The position numbers were made by a program, and so were the translations under genes. A stretch of 49,696 bases of DNA. It comes from Planctomycetota bacterium. Its GTDB lineage: Bacteria > Planctomycetota > Planctomycetia > Pirellulales > Pirellulaceae. The number at the start of each line of letters is the position of its first letter. Position 1 is the first letter of the stretch. The DNA is taken from assembly GCA_029259935.1 (NCBI GenBank), contig JAJDEH010000235.1:1-49696 (forward strand), written 5' to 3'. Below the pieces are notes generated by a model that ran no database searches, was not told the DNA's origin, and worked only from the letters and a program-made list of their open reading frames with translations. Below, one piece after another: positions 34,620-43,149 of the stretch.

Positions 34620-35306
34620 CTAGATAGACCCGACCATTTCTAAGATCTGCTGCTCCAGTATTCCTCGAGAGAAACAAGCAATCCCTTCGACATTGCGATT
34701 AGGCTGATTGGTATTGAACGAAATAGCTTCGCTGCTCTGCGGTATGATTTGGCTGTACACAATGGAGTTTGTCGCGTTAACGTGATTCTCCTGTCCGCCT
34801 GTAGTTATTGTCAGCACATATCGAACGTTAACTGAAACATTTGTACCGTTGCCAACCGGGGCAACATATACATTCATTCGTCCCTCTAGCGAAGTATCTC
34901 GATTTACAATTCCGACAATTGCGTTTACTCCGTTCGCGTCCATGCCACGGCCGTACCTGTACGACGAGTTTTCAGCTACATTGTATTCAATGCTCTCAGC
35001 CATCTTCGCCCTCTTGTAGGTCCTCGACGTCACTCCACAGTCGATATACTCCTCGGGCGTCGAAGTGGAGAAGGATACGTTAATCAGTCGAGACTCCTTT
35101 TCAATGTTGTTTACAACAAAGAATCCTCTCGCCAATTGCCGAACTAGGCCGTCCCACACATTTTCGAAATCACTGTTGACTGTAGTTTCGTTTGTTATGA
35201 CTACGGCCTCATTCTCCTGATACTCGAATGTGTCGGTCGCCGGAGTAGCACATCCGCTTATCAAGGACGAAATCATAGATGTTGTAATCAGCAATTTAGT
35301 ACGCAT
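34620..35306 (-). CDS. Unknown lipoprotein (228 aa)
   Basis: The ATG at 35306, with AAGGGA 8 bases before it, gives a lipoprotein signal (LLITTSMISSLISGCATPAT, lipid Cys about residue 20). The mature part has VNSDFENVWDGLVRQLARGFFVVNNIEKESRLINVSF, a pattern shared with BamC/YajG-like small lipoproteins whose folds pack helices on a sheet, and a later NVSVNVRYVLTITTGG strand pair. I assign no function. It sits alone in element C cargo, AT-rich upstream. Confidence 0.65.
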   Translation of the reverse strand: MRTKLLITTSMISSLISGCATPATDTFEYQENEAVVITNETTVNSDFENVWDGLVRQLARGFFVVNNIEKESRLINVSFSTSTPEEYIDCGVTSRTYKRAKMAESIEYNVAENSSYRYGRGMDANGVNAIVGIVNRDTSLEGRMNVYVAPVGNGTNVSVNVRYVLTITTGGQENHVNATNSIVYSQIIPQSSEAISFNTNQPNRNVEGIACFSRGILEQQILEMVGSI

Positions 35307-35854
35307 CAAAATTTCCCTTTTTTATATTATTTTTTGACAAGAAAAAGTGTTTTTCAGCGTCTGTAGACAAATTATCTTACAGTGAGCGCTCGCAGCGTCT
35401 ATGTACATAGTACTCGATTCGCTACTTCCTCGCATACGAATTACCATTTATACGTTTCTATCTGAGTCTTCCGTATCGGCAATCGAAACGGATGTACAGC
35501 GTCATTTTAAAGCTTGTCAGTTACCTTTCTGCGGATTGATCTCTGCCCAGTAAGCGGCAAGAAACATCTGATCACCGTCTATTTGACCTTTCAGGAAAGC
35601 TGCTGCAATTAGATCTTCGAAACTGACGCCCATCAAGACGACATGGAGAATTGGCCTTCCTAAAGCTAGATGAGAAACTGAGTGGAGTGCCTACTTTCAC
35701 CAATTGCCGACGATTGAATATCCCAATATAGGAGAAACGTTAGATCTGCTAACAGCCATAGGCGGCCTTTCAAGCTCAGCCCTTTTTCGTCATATCATCA
35801 AGTATGCGTGGTGACATCAAAGATCAGGATCCTCGTTGCGGCGCAAGCGCTTTG
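35307..35854. other. Intergenic region with a small coding remnant
   Basis: Except for the minus frame at 35517-35633 no gene is seen. The stretch at 35310-35480 is AT-rich and carries the promoter region for the lipoprotein gene. The frame of the remnant stays open upstream to about 35690 (reading HLALGRPILHVVLMGVSF), suggesting the 3' end of a lost gene. Confidence 0.4.
35517..35633 (-). pseudogene. 3' remnant of an unknown gene (38 aa)
   Basis: From ATG 35633 the frame reads GVSFEDLIAAAFLKGQIDGD then QMFLAAYWAEINPQKGN and TGA. It has good protein character, but the frame continues upstream and there is no Shine-Dalgarno. It could be a tiny genuine gene or the tail of a phage gene lost by deletion. 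Confidence 0.35.
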
Positions 35855-36628
35855 TTACGCCGTCTCGCTCCACGAGTCGTAGAAAGCGTTCCCGAATTCC
35901 GTGACGGTCAGGACATCAGACAAGAGCTGTCCATGTAGCGCGACCATCCGACCCGGTTCATCTGGATTGATGTCGTGAACGAAGTAGGGAGCAGGTGACC
36001 CGAGTTGCATCTGTCGATTCCTGACTTCCTCTTCACCCTCCAAATCTCCAACTTCGATCAGGCGAACCCGCTCCTGCCCCAACTCACGATGTAAGTCCTG
36101 CTCATCTTGAGAAAGCATGGCGGACGCGACATACGGGGAGATCCGATGAGCAAGTGCGTCTCGGTACTCCTTCGCATATTCGCTATGCCAAGCAGCGATG
36201 CTGTACTTGTCTAGGCATTCCATCATTCGATCTGGTAGGAATCGCTGCGTTTCCGACTTGAAGATGCCGATTTGTAGCGGCCGCAACTCGTCACGAAGAT
36301 CATGGCGATACACAAACGCCCAAGCCCAATTGTCGAAAACACCGCCAAGGTTGATCAAGAAAGCATGAAGGTAGATTTGAACCTCGCCGGCCTCATGCAG
36401 AGTAAGTGGTTCATTTCGGCCTGGAGGAAAGATTGCGAACATCCCCTCAATCGACTGCTTGAGAACGCCGAGCCTGCGTCCAACCCCATGTGTTAAGAAT
36501 CGACGAACATGGTCGTTTGGTGGATCCTCCGATTCGGCGACGCCTCGAAACATCAGAGCGTGCAAGTTTCTCATCGCCAAGACGAAATCATTTTGAAACG
36601 ACTCAATCATCTTAGCGGAATATGTCAT
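35855..36628 (-). CDS. HEPN-motif hypothetical protein
   Basis: The 257-residue protein is mostly helical. The segment EYAKEYRDALAHRISPYV contains R156-x4-H161, the HEPN signature with the typical aliphatic context after it (HRIxPYV). The N-terminal third has VRRFLTHGVGRRLGVLKQSIEGMF; the C-terminal part is less conserved in style. HEPN proteins of this stand-alone type occur in islands and are candidate stress or phage-response RNases, but catalytic activity is not established. No antitoxin-like partner gene is adjacent: the next gene is 124 bases away and phage-like. Confidence 0.6.
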   Translation of the reverse strand: MTYSAKMIESFQNDFVLAMRNLHALMFRGVAESEDPPNDHVRRFLTHGVGRRLGVLKQSIEGMFAIFPPGRNEPLTLHEAGEVQIYLHAFLINLGGVFDNWAWAFVYRHDLRDELRPLQIGIFKSETQRFLPDRMMECLDKYSIAAWHSEYAKEYRDALAHRISPYVASAMLSQDEQDLHRELGQERVRLIEVGDLEGEEEVRNRQMQLGSPAPYFVHDINPDEPGRMVALHGQLLSDVLTVTEFGNAFYDSWSETA

Positions 36629-36752
36629 TGCAGAGATCTTCTCAATCTTTCAGACCCAAGAAAAGCTGATTCTCGAACGCCCGGCTTGTGTCAACGGCGG
36701 ACCTAAAGGCCAATGTTACTCCAACGACGGCTTTCGGAGAGTAACGCAGACG

Positions 36753-37376
36753 TCAGACCTCCGTCAGATCCTCGCCTGGAAACATCTGTTCGTACAGCCC
36801 GTCGACTCTGGCTGTGTGCTCGTCGTCCCTGCCATACATCTCCTGGCCCTTCCGCACGTGATTATCGGGGAACCTCTGAAAACGCATATCTCGAAGTTGT
36901 GCACGTGTCACTGTACCTTCGCTCGTCTCGACTCTGTCCACCCGTTGTCCTGCTTCTGCCATGTCCTTCTCCTTGCCAGTCAGTATCCTGTTAAGCGCCC
37001 GAATCCCGGCAGCGTTATTGACTAAGGAATCGAGCGCCTGGGCCGCCTCGGGCCCTGCGACTTGATTCAGCTTCTGCCACGTTTCTGCCAAGAGCTTGTC
37101 GCCGTCCTCACCGAGCTCAGCCGTGACTTGCTCAAGACTCTCATACTGCGCTTCCGTCTCGCTCGCCTCGTACTCGACGTATTGATGAAGCAGTTTCGTG
37201 AAAGCGTTTTGCGACAGTCCCAATTCTTGTGCCTGCACGATGAACGACTTCAAAAGCGGATGCTCCGTATCAAATTCACCGGTTATGCCCTCCGGGAGGG
37301 ACAATTCGTAGTCGCCTCCCGGACCGCCTGAGTATTTGCCGACTTCGATATTGCTTAGATACTTGTTTTGATCCAT
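36753..37376 (-). CDS. Phage head scaffold-like protein
   Basis: It has 207 residues. The core LSLPEGITGEFDTEHPLLKSFIVQAQELGLSQNAFTKLLHQYVEYE is characteristic of phage capsid assembly/scaffold proteins, which pair a PEG...D-PL segment with AxELGLSQ helices. A coiled coil follows, then AQALDSLVNNAAGIRALNRIL and an Asp/Arg-rich tail ending in QMFPGEDLTEV. In complete phages the major capsid gene follows directly. Here the phage order stops at this gene and a HEPN cargo gene begins, implying loss of the capsid. Confidence 0.7.
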   Translation of the reverse strand: MDQNKYLSNIEVGKYSGGPGGDYELSLPEGITGEFDTEHPLLKSFIVQAQELGLSQNAFTKLLHQYVEYEASETEAQYESLEQVTAELGEDGDKLLAETWQKLNQVAGPEAAQALDSLVNNAAGIRALNRILTGKEKDMAEAGQRVDRVETSEGTVTRAQLRDMRFQRFPDNHVRKGQEMYGRDDEHTARVDGLYEQMFPGEDLTEV

Positions 37377-37523
37377 CGATTGGTCCTCATGGGAAAAAGA
37401 TCACCCCGGACACAGCACGGTACTGTTAGAGAGTAGAGGTCGAAAAATCCCTCTTAAGCGCGGTCGCCAAAACCGTGCGGAACCGTCACTGCACCAGGGG
37501 TGAAACCGTCGTGGAAGAGACAT

Positions 37524-38102
37524 TTAGTCCTTGTGTCTCAGTGCCCCTATCTCGGCGGCAATCCTTCCACTCAAATCAATTGGCTCTCGACGTTCAGGTG
37601 ACGGCACTATGGGCAAAGACTGCACCACGTACTCACGTATCTGACCCGGAAAGACGCCTGGATGTAAAAACTGATCCAGACTACTCCGGCGAGCTTTCGA
37701 AAGGCGTCCGATCAGGTTCGTCAATCCGAAGGTGCATGAAGAAGCTGCCCGAAGCGATATCTCGAGTTTGTCAGCCAGCTCGATCATTTCCTGGCCAATT
37801 CGTTCGATCTCGGCGTTGGCGCCTTCGCGCTTTTCAACGGTCTCAAGCTCCATAACGGAGTTCAGATTCCGCTGCGCAGCGGCTACCGCACCGAGACGTG
37901 AGTCAAGGTTGGCTTTCGCGTTATCCCGCGTTTTGCGCGCTGTATCGACTGCACCGTCGTCTCGTTCGCCGAGCTCTACGGCGAGCTGTGCGCCGTGCAA
38001 GTCGCACTCCGCATCATTGAGCGCTGTTTCAAGGCGAGGAATGCCTGCCTCGAGCTCCCTTAGCTTGCCTTGCCAATCCCTGCTTGTCAGTTTTGGATCC
38101 AT
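37524..38102 (-). CDS. Coiled-coil phage protein of unknown role
   Basis: The ATG at 38102 with GGAGG upstream gives 192 residues. An N-terminal coiled coil (WQGKLRELEAGIPRLETALNDAEC through NAKANLDSRLGAVAAAQRNL) and a C-terminal part with RSSLDQFLHPGVFPGQIREYV are visible. It lies just after the large terminase gene, where a portal gene would be expected, but the sequence does not resemble a portal protein. It may be a satellite-specific packaging accessory or a phage protein of unknown use. Confidence 0.6.
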   Translation of the reverse strand: MDPKLTSRDWQGKLRELEAGIPRLETALNDAECDLHGAQLAVELGERDDGAVDTARKTRDNAKANLDSRLGAVAAAQRNLNSVMELETVEKREGANAEIERIGQEMIELADKLEISLRAASSCTFGLTNLIGRLSKARRSSLDQFLHPGVFPGQIREYVVQSLPIVPSPERREPIDLSGRIAAEIGALRHKD

Positions 38103-38116
38103 TGTTAAGCCCTCCC

Positions 38117-39532
38117 TCATGTGTTGAAGACATCCCATTGCAACGGCGACTCACCGTGCCCAACTCGCGGCACGTGCGTCTCGCGACTCTGCTGGTTCAG
38201 TGTTGTCGGATTTTCACCACCGCCCAGAAGCGCGTACTGCAGTGCATCAGCAACGTGTGAGTACAAGCCCTTATCCGGCTTGTCCTGGTATCGCTCGTCA
38301 GCCGCAACGCGTAAACGCCGGAAGCAGTAACCGCCTGCCAAGCCCTTTCTCAGCACCGCACACTTCGGCGAAACCATAAGTCCTGGGCGACCATCGACAA
38401 GGCGTCCAAGACAATTTGCCACCGCTTCACGGCGTACGGTGAAGTCGTTCGAGGGTGCCGGCATCGCCTTGATACCCCGCGCCCGAATAATCTTGAAGCA
38501 AGTCTCGTCGGCATCGATCTGGGAGCGCTGATTTCCGGCCGGATCTCCCCACACCGAGAACGCCTGACCAGGAAAGTGCTCGCCCATGTCGCCCGCAAGA
38601 AGCTCGGCAAAGCGACTGACGCCCATGTCTTCGGTGACGAGCTCGTGCAACACCAGCCAGCGACCTTTGGCATCCCGCTGACAAAACACTGCCGCTGGCG
38701 TCAAACCGAAATCCAGACCAATCACGACTGTTGAGTCGGTTAACGGCCTGAGTATGGTATCCGCAGCATGGACAGAATCGGTGTACTCCGGAAATACTGG
38801 CTTTCCGTCCTGGACGTAACCGTACTCACCATCGACATACACGCGACACCAGTCCTCGGAGTTTGCCGCGACCAAGCGCTCGTAATAGCCGGCTGGCAGG
38901 TTCGCCAGGTTCTCCGCATTCACGCTACGTGCGCCGGGCTGCCGATACAGACGCCACCCCTCCGGCCGGTCTTCCTCAAACCGGCGATACATCCAATGAT
39001 CGGTATCGGGTGGATTCGAATCCAGCAAGATCCCAGACCACGCACAGCCGCCATCTCGGGCTGCAGGGTAACGCCCGACTCGACCAAGTAGCATGTCGAT
39101 CACAGCACGCGGTACTTCCCGAGATTCATTGATCCAGGCGCCGGTGAGCTCGAGCGACAGGAGCTTGCTGACGTCCTCGGGATTGTCGAATGAGCGAAAC
39201 AGAACCTCGACATGCAGGTCCTTCGTGATAAGTCGATACGTCATGTCGCCTTTGGTGAAGGCGCCGTGTGGCTCGCCTGGCCACCAATCGCGAAACGTCT
39301 GCAACGTCGTGTCGGCAAGTTCTCGGTATGTGTTGCGACCGACAAGCCAACGAGTTCGACGTACACCATCAGGCCCTGGCACCTGTGATTCTGCCCGGAC
39401 ACGCAACTCTATTACAGCCGCCGTCGACTTGCCGCTGCCAATAGGTCCAAGCATGGCCCGAATGAAACTGTCGTCTTGATGAAACTTAGCCATAGTCGGA
39501 CTGGCGTTATACGTCAGTTCGTGCCTAGTCAT
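38117..39532 (-). CDS. Terminase large subunit
   Basis: The protein has 471 residues. The ATPase part has Walker A MLGPIGSGKSTAAV, an adenine-binding region, Walker B-like LTGAWINESREV and the coupling motif LLDSNPPDTDHW. The nuclease part starts VVIGLDFGLTPAAVFCQ with an acidic VWGDPAGNQRSQ and a C-terminal HVADALQYALLGG, the RNase H-like fold. Together these cut and pump concatemeric phage DNA into heads. It overlaps the small terminase gene by 8 bases. No portal gene is present, so element C may rely on another phage's head. Confidence 0.9.
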   Translation of the reverse strand: MTRHELTYNASPTMAKFHQDDSFIRAMLGPIGSGKSTAAVIELRVRAESQVPGPDGVRRTRWLVGRNTYRELADTTLQTFRDWWPGEPHGAFTKGDMTYRLITKDLHVEVLFRSFDNPEDVSKLLSLELTGAWINESREVPRAVIDMLLGRVGRYPAARDGGCAWSGILLDSNPPDTDHWMYRRFEEDRPEGWRLYRQPGARSVNAENLANLPAGYYERLVAANSEDWCRVYVDGEYGYVQDGKPVFPEYTDSVHAADTILRPLTDSTVVIGLDFGLTPAAVFCQRDAKGRWLVLHELVTEDMGVSRFAELLAGDMGEHFPGQAFSVWGDPAGNQRSQIDADETCFKIIRARGIKAMPAPSNDFTVRREAVANCLGRLVDGRPGLMVSPKCAVLRKGLAGGYCFRRLRVAADERYQDKPDKGLYSHVADALQYALLGGGENPTTLNQQSRETHVPRVGHGESPLQWDVFNT

Positions 39533-39959
39533 CGCTGCTCGCCACGTTGATGTTGATGTGCAATGTCGGCAGGTCTGCTGTTGAGACCGCTGTCAGGCGA
39601 TCGCCGTAGCGGTGAGGCAGAAGTCTTGAGGCTATCCACTTGACCGCGTCTACTCGAAGTCTGGCTCGTTGAATCTCGTCACGGTCTAGCGGACAGTTAT
39701 CGACAATCTCGAGAATTTCATCCGCACGAATCTCGGCTTGGAGCTGCTTCGCCTGGTCGTATAGCTTCTTGAACTCATCATTCTTGAGCAGCCAATTGAA
39801 AATCGCACGCTCGCTCGGCATATCGTCGCGCTTGGCAATCGACCGCAAACTTTGGCCCTCGGCCAATAACTCGCCGATTCGCACTGCCAGGGACTCGCTG
39901 TACAGTGACGGTCGACCACAAGACCGTTTGGCAACTAGATTGTCGGTGTCAGTTGTCAA
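39525..39959 (-). CDS. Terminase small subunit
   Basis: This 144-residue protein starts with a DNA-binding part (KRSCGRPSLYSESLAVRIGELLAEGQSLRSIAKRDDMPSERAIFNWLLKNDEFKKLYDQAKQ cut across residues 10-75), the HTH typical of phage small terminases. A helical oligomerisation region (EIRADEILEIVDN, ARLRVDAVKWIASRLLPHRYGDRL) follows. It would recognise packaging sites of this element. It lies directly upstream of and overlaps the large subunit. Confidence 0.88.
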   Translation of the reverse strand: MTTDTDNLVAKRSCGRPSLYSESLAVRIGELLAEGQSLRSIAKRDDMPSERAIFNWLLKNDEFKKLYDQAKQLQAEIRADEILEIVDNCPLDRDEIQRARLRVDAVKWIASRLLPHRYGDRLTAVSTADLPTLHININVASSDD

Positions 39960-40248
39960 TGAAGTTACCTAACCTGTTGAAGACTTGAATGATTTCCGAG
40001 GGCAGGACATATCGGGTCCCTGCAATGTTCGGCAGTGCGAGAGATTCCGCTTGTGCAACCCGTGCGCCCGCGCGTAGCACTGCAACAATCTGCCAAGAAA
40101 CACGCCAAACGCCTCCCTTGTGGTGACCATGTAGACCATAAAGGCCCTTTCTCGGTTTTTTCTCACGCCCGCGCGTATGGAAAAGAACCGAAAACGCGTG
40201 ATTAAGGTCTACATGGTCTACAAATCGTATCTTTTCGCCTGCTCTCAC
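39949..40248 (-). CDS. Uncertain small reading frame upstream of the terminase
   Basis: The 99-residue frame covers the gap between the exonuclease and small terminase genes and overlaps both slightly. The first half (RFVDHVDLNHAFSVLFHTRG) is unlike known proteins and covers a DNA inverted repeat. The second half (AGTRYVLPSEIIQVFNRLGNF) is more protein-like. The region may instead be regulatory, with a promoter for packaging genes. Confidence 0.3.
   Translation of the reverse strand: MRAGEKIRFVDHVDLNHAFSVLFHTRGREKKPRKGLYGLHGHHKGGVWRVSWQIVAVLRAGARVAQAESLALPNIAGTRYVLPSEIIQVFNRLGNFIDN
40126..40217. repeat. 12-bp inverted repeat (ACCATGTAGACC ... GGTCTACATGGT)
   Basis: Arms at 40126-40137 and 40206-40217 are exact reverse complements with a 68-base spacer. 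The right arm is flanked by a further CTACA, so the word TAGACC recurs. Placement between recombination and packaging genes suggests an operator pair or a packaging (cos/pac) signal. Neither is shown. Confidence 0.5.
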
Positions 40249-40835
40249 AGCCCTAATTGCCTCCTTGCAGCATCCAGTCGGGCAATAAACGCCTCAAGCG
40301 CGGATTCCACTTTCGCGGTGAACTCATCCCGAACCACTCGAATGCAGAATGGTTCGAACTGCGGGCAGTAGCTTACGAAATCGGCCCAGCGCCGCTCCGA
40401 TACGACGAGCCCGCCGTGAACCTGGCCTTTGTACACATCTGGCAGTTCTCCATTGAGCAAGTATTTGATATGCGTCGATGGCTTCGGGCATTTGATCTCC
40501 AGGCAGCCGGATTCACCTATCAGACCATCGGGCGAATAGCCCGCACCCTTGTTTACGATTATTCCGACCTCGGCGACATCGCAGTCATGCTTGAGCTCAT
40601 ACCAGGCACGAGCCTCGCGTTCGAGCTCAATGCCCCGCTCCATCCAATAGGAACTGAATTGCTCCCCAACATCGACGTGACGCTCGGCAATCAGCGCACC
40701 GATATACTCGTCCGACTGAGCCGAGAGAGCCGCGGTTTTCGCGGTGGCAATCCTGCCCATGCACGACATGGTCGGAAGACCCAGGCGAGCCTGGAACCAC
40801 TCGGGCGAACCCTGTTCAATCTGCAGGATCTGCAT
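40245..40835 (-). CDS. YqaJ-family exonuclease (viral recombinase)
   Basis: The ATG at 40835 has GGAGG 6 bases upstream and gives 196 residues. MQILQIEQGSPEWFQARLGL with TMSCMGRI begins the YqaJ/lambda-exonuclease-like domain. Later come AERHVDVGEQFSSYWMERGIELEREARAWYE, and the PD-(D/E)xK active site GYSPDGLIGESGCLEIKCPKPSTHIKYL (Asp, Glu, Lys). It would resect DNA 5' ends for strand annealing by the ERF protein, whose gene overlaps by 20 bases. A longer upstream frame exists but covers the ERF gene. Confidence 0.9.
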   Translation of the reverse strand: MQILQIEQGSPEWFQARLGLPTMSCMGRIATAKTAALSAQSDEYIGALIAERHVDVGEQFSSYWMERGIELEREARAWYELKHDCDVAEVGIIVNKGAGYSPDGLIGESGCLEIKCPKPSTHIKYLLNGELPDVYKGQVHGGLVVSERRWADFVSYCPQFEPFCIRVVRDEFTAKVESALEAFIARLDAARRQLGL

Positions 40836-41580
40836 TCGCCGCCTCCGTTCGGATATGCTCCAGGAATCGAATCGCGTCTGAGTATTTCGTCGCAGGCAGG
40901 TCTGAGAGCCTTGATACGCCACCCCATTGCAAAAACCGTTTGCGGCGTGTCGGTGTGAGTTTGAGCTCCTTGATAATCGCATTGATCTCTTTCACCTGGA
41001 CAGCAGTAATCGGCTCGATCGGCTGATTACCGTCAACATCGTCGCCGGTCGCAACATCAAACATCAAACACGTCAGGTAGCGCCGGCCGTAGGTAAACGT
41101 CGAACCACTGGCATGTAGCGCTGTCTTGTTCACTTTGCCCTGGATTCCCCTATCGTCGAGCGGCAGCTCTAGGCTGTACGACTCGCTGTGGCCGGCCATG
41201 TGACGGAGCACGCCCGCGATGTGTATGTAGTTCTCGCGCTCCGCTTTTTTCTCACCGAAGGAAACTGAAAATCCCTCGGCCGTGTATATCGGCTTGATAG
41301 CCCTAGCAATGGACTCGTGCAGTGCGTACTTGCTGTGCGTCTGCGAGTTCGCGGCGTCCTTGGCGACCGTCGGCAGCTTTGCCTGGACGCGATTCATGGC
41401 TGCGTAGAAGTCGGCTGTCGCATTGCGATCCAGAATCCGCTCCTGGGCTGCGAGCAGCCGGTCCATCTTGTCCGCATCAAACTCGGGATTGGATGCAGCT
41501 CGCTCAATTACCTGGATCATGGCGAAGTCGCTGATCGGTATCGGATCTTCTTCGCTTTTCGATAGTTCTTTGTCGCTCAT
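40816..41580 (-). CDS. ERF-family single-strand annealing protein
   Basis: In this 254-residue protein the central part NRVQAKLPTVAKDAANSQTHSKYALHESIARAIKPIYTAEGFSVSF and ETYSLELPLDD-type segment (SESYSLELPLDDRG) followed by SGSTFTYGRRYLTCLMFDVATGDD match ERF recombinases, which anneal complementary strands during phage recombination. The C-terminus adds a helical domain (VKEINAIIKELKLT...FLQWGG) common in these proteins. It works with the YqaJ-type exonuclease and SSB. It follows the small gene with an ATGA overlap. Confidence 0.9.
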   Translation of the reverse strand: MSDKELSKSEEDPIPISDFAMIQVIERAASNPEFDADKMDRLLAAQERILDRNATADFYAAMNRVQAKLPTVAKDAANSQTHSKYALHESIARAIKPIYTAEGFSVSFGEKKAERENYIHIAGVLRHMAGHSESYSLELPLDDRGIQGKVNKTALHASGSTFTYGRRYLTCLMFDVATGDDVDGNQPIEPITAVQVKEINAIIKELKLTPTRRKRFLQWGGVSRLSDLPATKYSDAIRFLEHIRTEAANADPAD

Positions 41581-41726
41581 TGCTTCCTCTCCTCAATCTG
41601 GCAGTCGATCTCAAAGTCCTCGCATTCAGGACAGATTCCAACGTATTCGATCTTGTGGTGCCTGCAGATCTGGGGGTCCTCGAGACCGGGATCGGCATAT
41701 GGCAATACCATGTGGTTTTCGAGCAT
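41577..41726 (-). CDS. Small Cys/His protein (49 aa)
   Basis: From ATG 41726 the frame reads LENHMVLPYADPGLEDPQIC, then RHHKIEYVGICPECEDFEID, CQIEERKQ and TGA. CRHH...CPEC plus a final Cys could fold as a zinc ribbon. The start overlaps the helicase-primase stop (TGATG) and the stop overlaps the ERF start (ATGA), so it sits tightly coupled between them. I recognise no family. Confidence 0.65.
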   Translation of the reverse strand: MLENHMVLPYADPGLEDPQICRHHKIEYVGICPECEDFEIDCQIEERKQ

Positions 41727-43126
41727 CACAATTCGTGCCGCTCATCGACTGGCAACTCGAGGCCGTGATAGACCGTGCGACCACCGCTCTTTGTCTTGTC
41801 GAAGCCGCGATCACGAATCGCCATGCCAAAGCGCCGTTGACTGACGCACGTTTCGCCCGCCCGATCGGCCCAAGCGTGGTACGCGCCGTACAACGCCTTC
41901 GCGGTCACCTGAGTGTTCCTGTCGACTCGACATTGCTCGTCGATAAACGCGCCGAGAATATCCTCCTCGGCTTTGTATTCCTGGATGGCGTCCGAGATTA
42001 CGTCGGGGATGGCCAAGCCCGCACGCAACCAAGTCTGTGCTCCCTTTACCGCCCAGGACAAAATCCCAGGGAGCTCGTCGGCGAGCTTGCTCCCCAAGTT
42101 GGGATCGCGTTCGTTTTCAGGGATAGTCACAGCGAAAGGGACCAGACGAATACGCCTCCAGATGCCGAGATCCGTTCCGATTATGGTGGGCTTATGGTTA
42201 CCCCGAATCCACAACTTGAATTGCGGCGTGAATTCGAAATATTCACGATGCAGAAATCTAGCTGCAACGGTATCGCCCCCAGTCAAATCTTTGAGTAGAG
42301 GCTCATGAAGACGCTGACCTTCAGCTGTTTCATTGATCGTTACGAGTCGGCTGCCGGCCAGCCGGGCGATGTCGTTCGGAATACCATCTCCCCGGCGCGC
42401 CATGATCGTTTCAGATCGAGCTGTCATCGCGTAGTCACCGAGTAATCGCATCAACAACTCAATGAACACGCTTTTTCCATTTGCACCGTGCCCAAAAAGA
42501 AAAAACAACACCTGCTCACTCGTGAGACCAGTCAGCGAATATCCGACAGCCACCTGCAGAAAATTCAATAGTGAGATGTCCCCGCCGATGACCTGCTTAA
42601 GGAAGGCCATCCAGCGATTGCAGGATGCGTCCGGATCATACTCGACCGGAGATATCTTCGAATGCAGATCGGCACGTCGATGAGGGCGTAGTTTTCCGGA
42701 TTTAAGATCGACGACACCATTCGCACAATTCAGTGCCAACGGATTGGCATCGAACTCGCTCAGGTGCAGCGCTATTTGCGGCTCGGACTGCGCCAGTTGC
42801 AGCATGTCGCTGATCCCGCGAGCCGACTGACTACGTTCTGCATGCTTGAACAGTTTATCTCGCTCATTGCTTCCGCGAATCTCATCGTAAATCGATTCGG
42901 CTGTTTGTTTTGCCTTGACCCGCACTCGGGAAAGATCGTCCACCTGCCAGCGTCGGCCATCCCAGACCATCCAGTGACATTCGGGCGTCCAGCGAACGTC
43001 GTCGCCGTGCTGTTGCATGAAGCGGCGAACATTCGCGAGGTCGGTATTCTGGAGGCGCTCAGACTCTGCCTGCCTATCTCGGCGTTGTTGCAGCTCGATC
43101 ACCTTGTCGTCGTCATCGAGCGGCAT
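41726..43126 (-). CDS. Phage/plasmid helicase-primase (D5/P4-type SF3)
   Basis: The 466-residue protein has an N-terminal D5-N-like region (WTPECHWMVWDGRRWQVD, NCANGVVDLKSGKL), then the SF3 helicase: Walker A FGHGANGKSVFIELL, RLAGSRLVTINETAEGQRL as Walker B region, LTGGDTVAARFLHREYFEFTPQFKLWIRGNHKP (motif C) and GIWRRIRLVPF. This layout is the poxvirus D5/P4 alpha-like family used by satellites and phages. A full catalytic primase domain is not evident at this length, so primase activity is doubtful. It lies 23 bases after the SSB gene. Confidence 0.9.
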   Translation of the reverse strand: MPLDDDDKVIELQQRRDRQAESERLQNTDLANVRRFMQQHGDDVRWTPECHWMVWDGRRWQVDDLSRVRVKAKQTAESIYDEIRGSNERDKLFKHAERSQSARGISDMLQLAQSEPQIALHLSEFDANPLALNCANGVVDLKSGKLRPHRRADLHSKISPVEYDPDASCNRWMAFLKQVIGGDISLLNFLQVAVGYSLTGLTSEQVLFFLFGHGANGKSVFIELLMRLLGDYAMTARSETIMARRGDGIPNDIARLAGSRLVTINETAEGQRLHEPLLKDLTGGDTVAARFLHREYFEFTPQFKLWIRGNHKPTIIGTDLGIWRRIRLVPFAVTIPENERDPNLGSKLADELPGILSWAVKGAQTWLRAGLAIPDVISDAIQEYKAEEDILGAFIDEQCRVDRNTQVTAKALYGAYHAWADRAGETCVSQRRFGMAIRDRGFDKTKSGGRTVYHGLELPVDERHEL

Positions 43127-43149
43127 TGCTAAAAGACCATTGCGCGATA

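Noticed and set aside
40257..42298. Plus-strand frames of 233 and 291 codons over the exonuclease, ERF and helicase genes
   Set aside because: All overlap strongly supported phage genes on the other strand and read as low-complexity or non-protein-like text.
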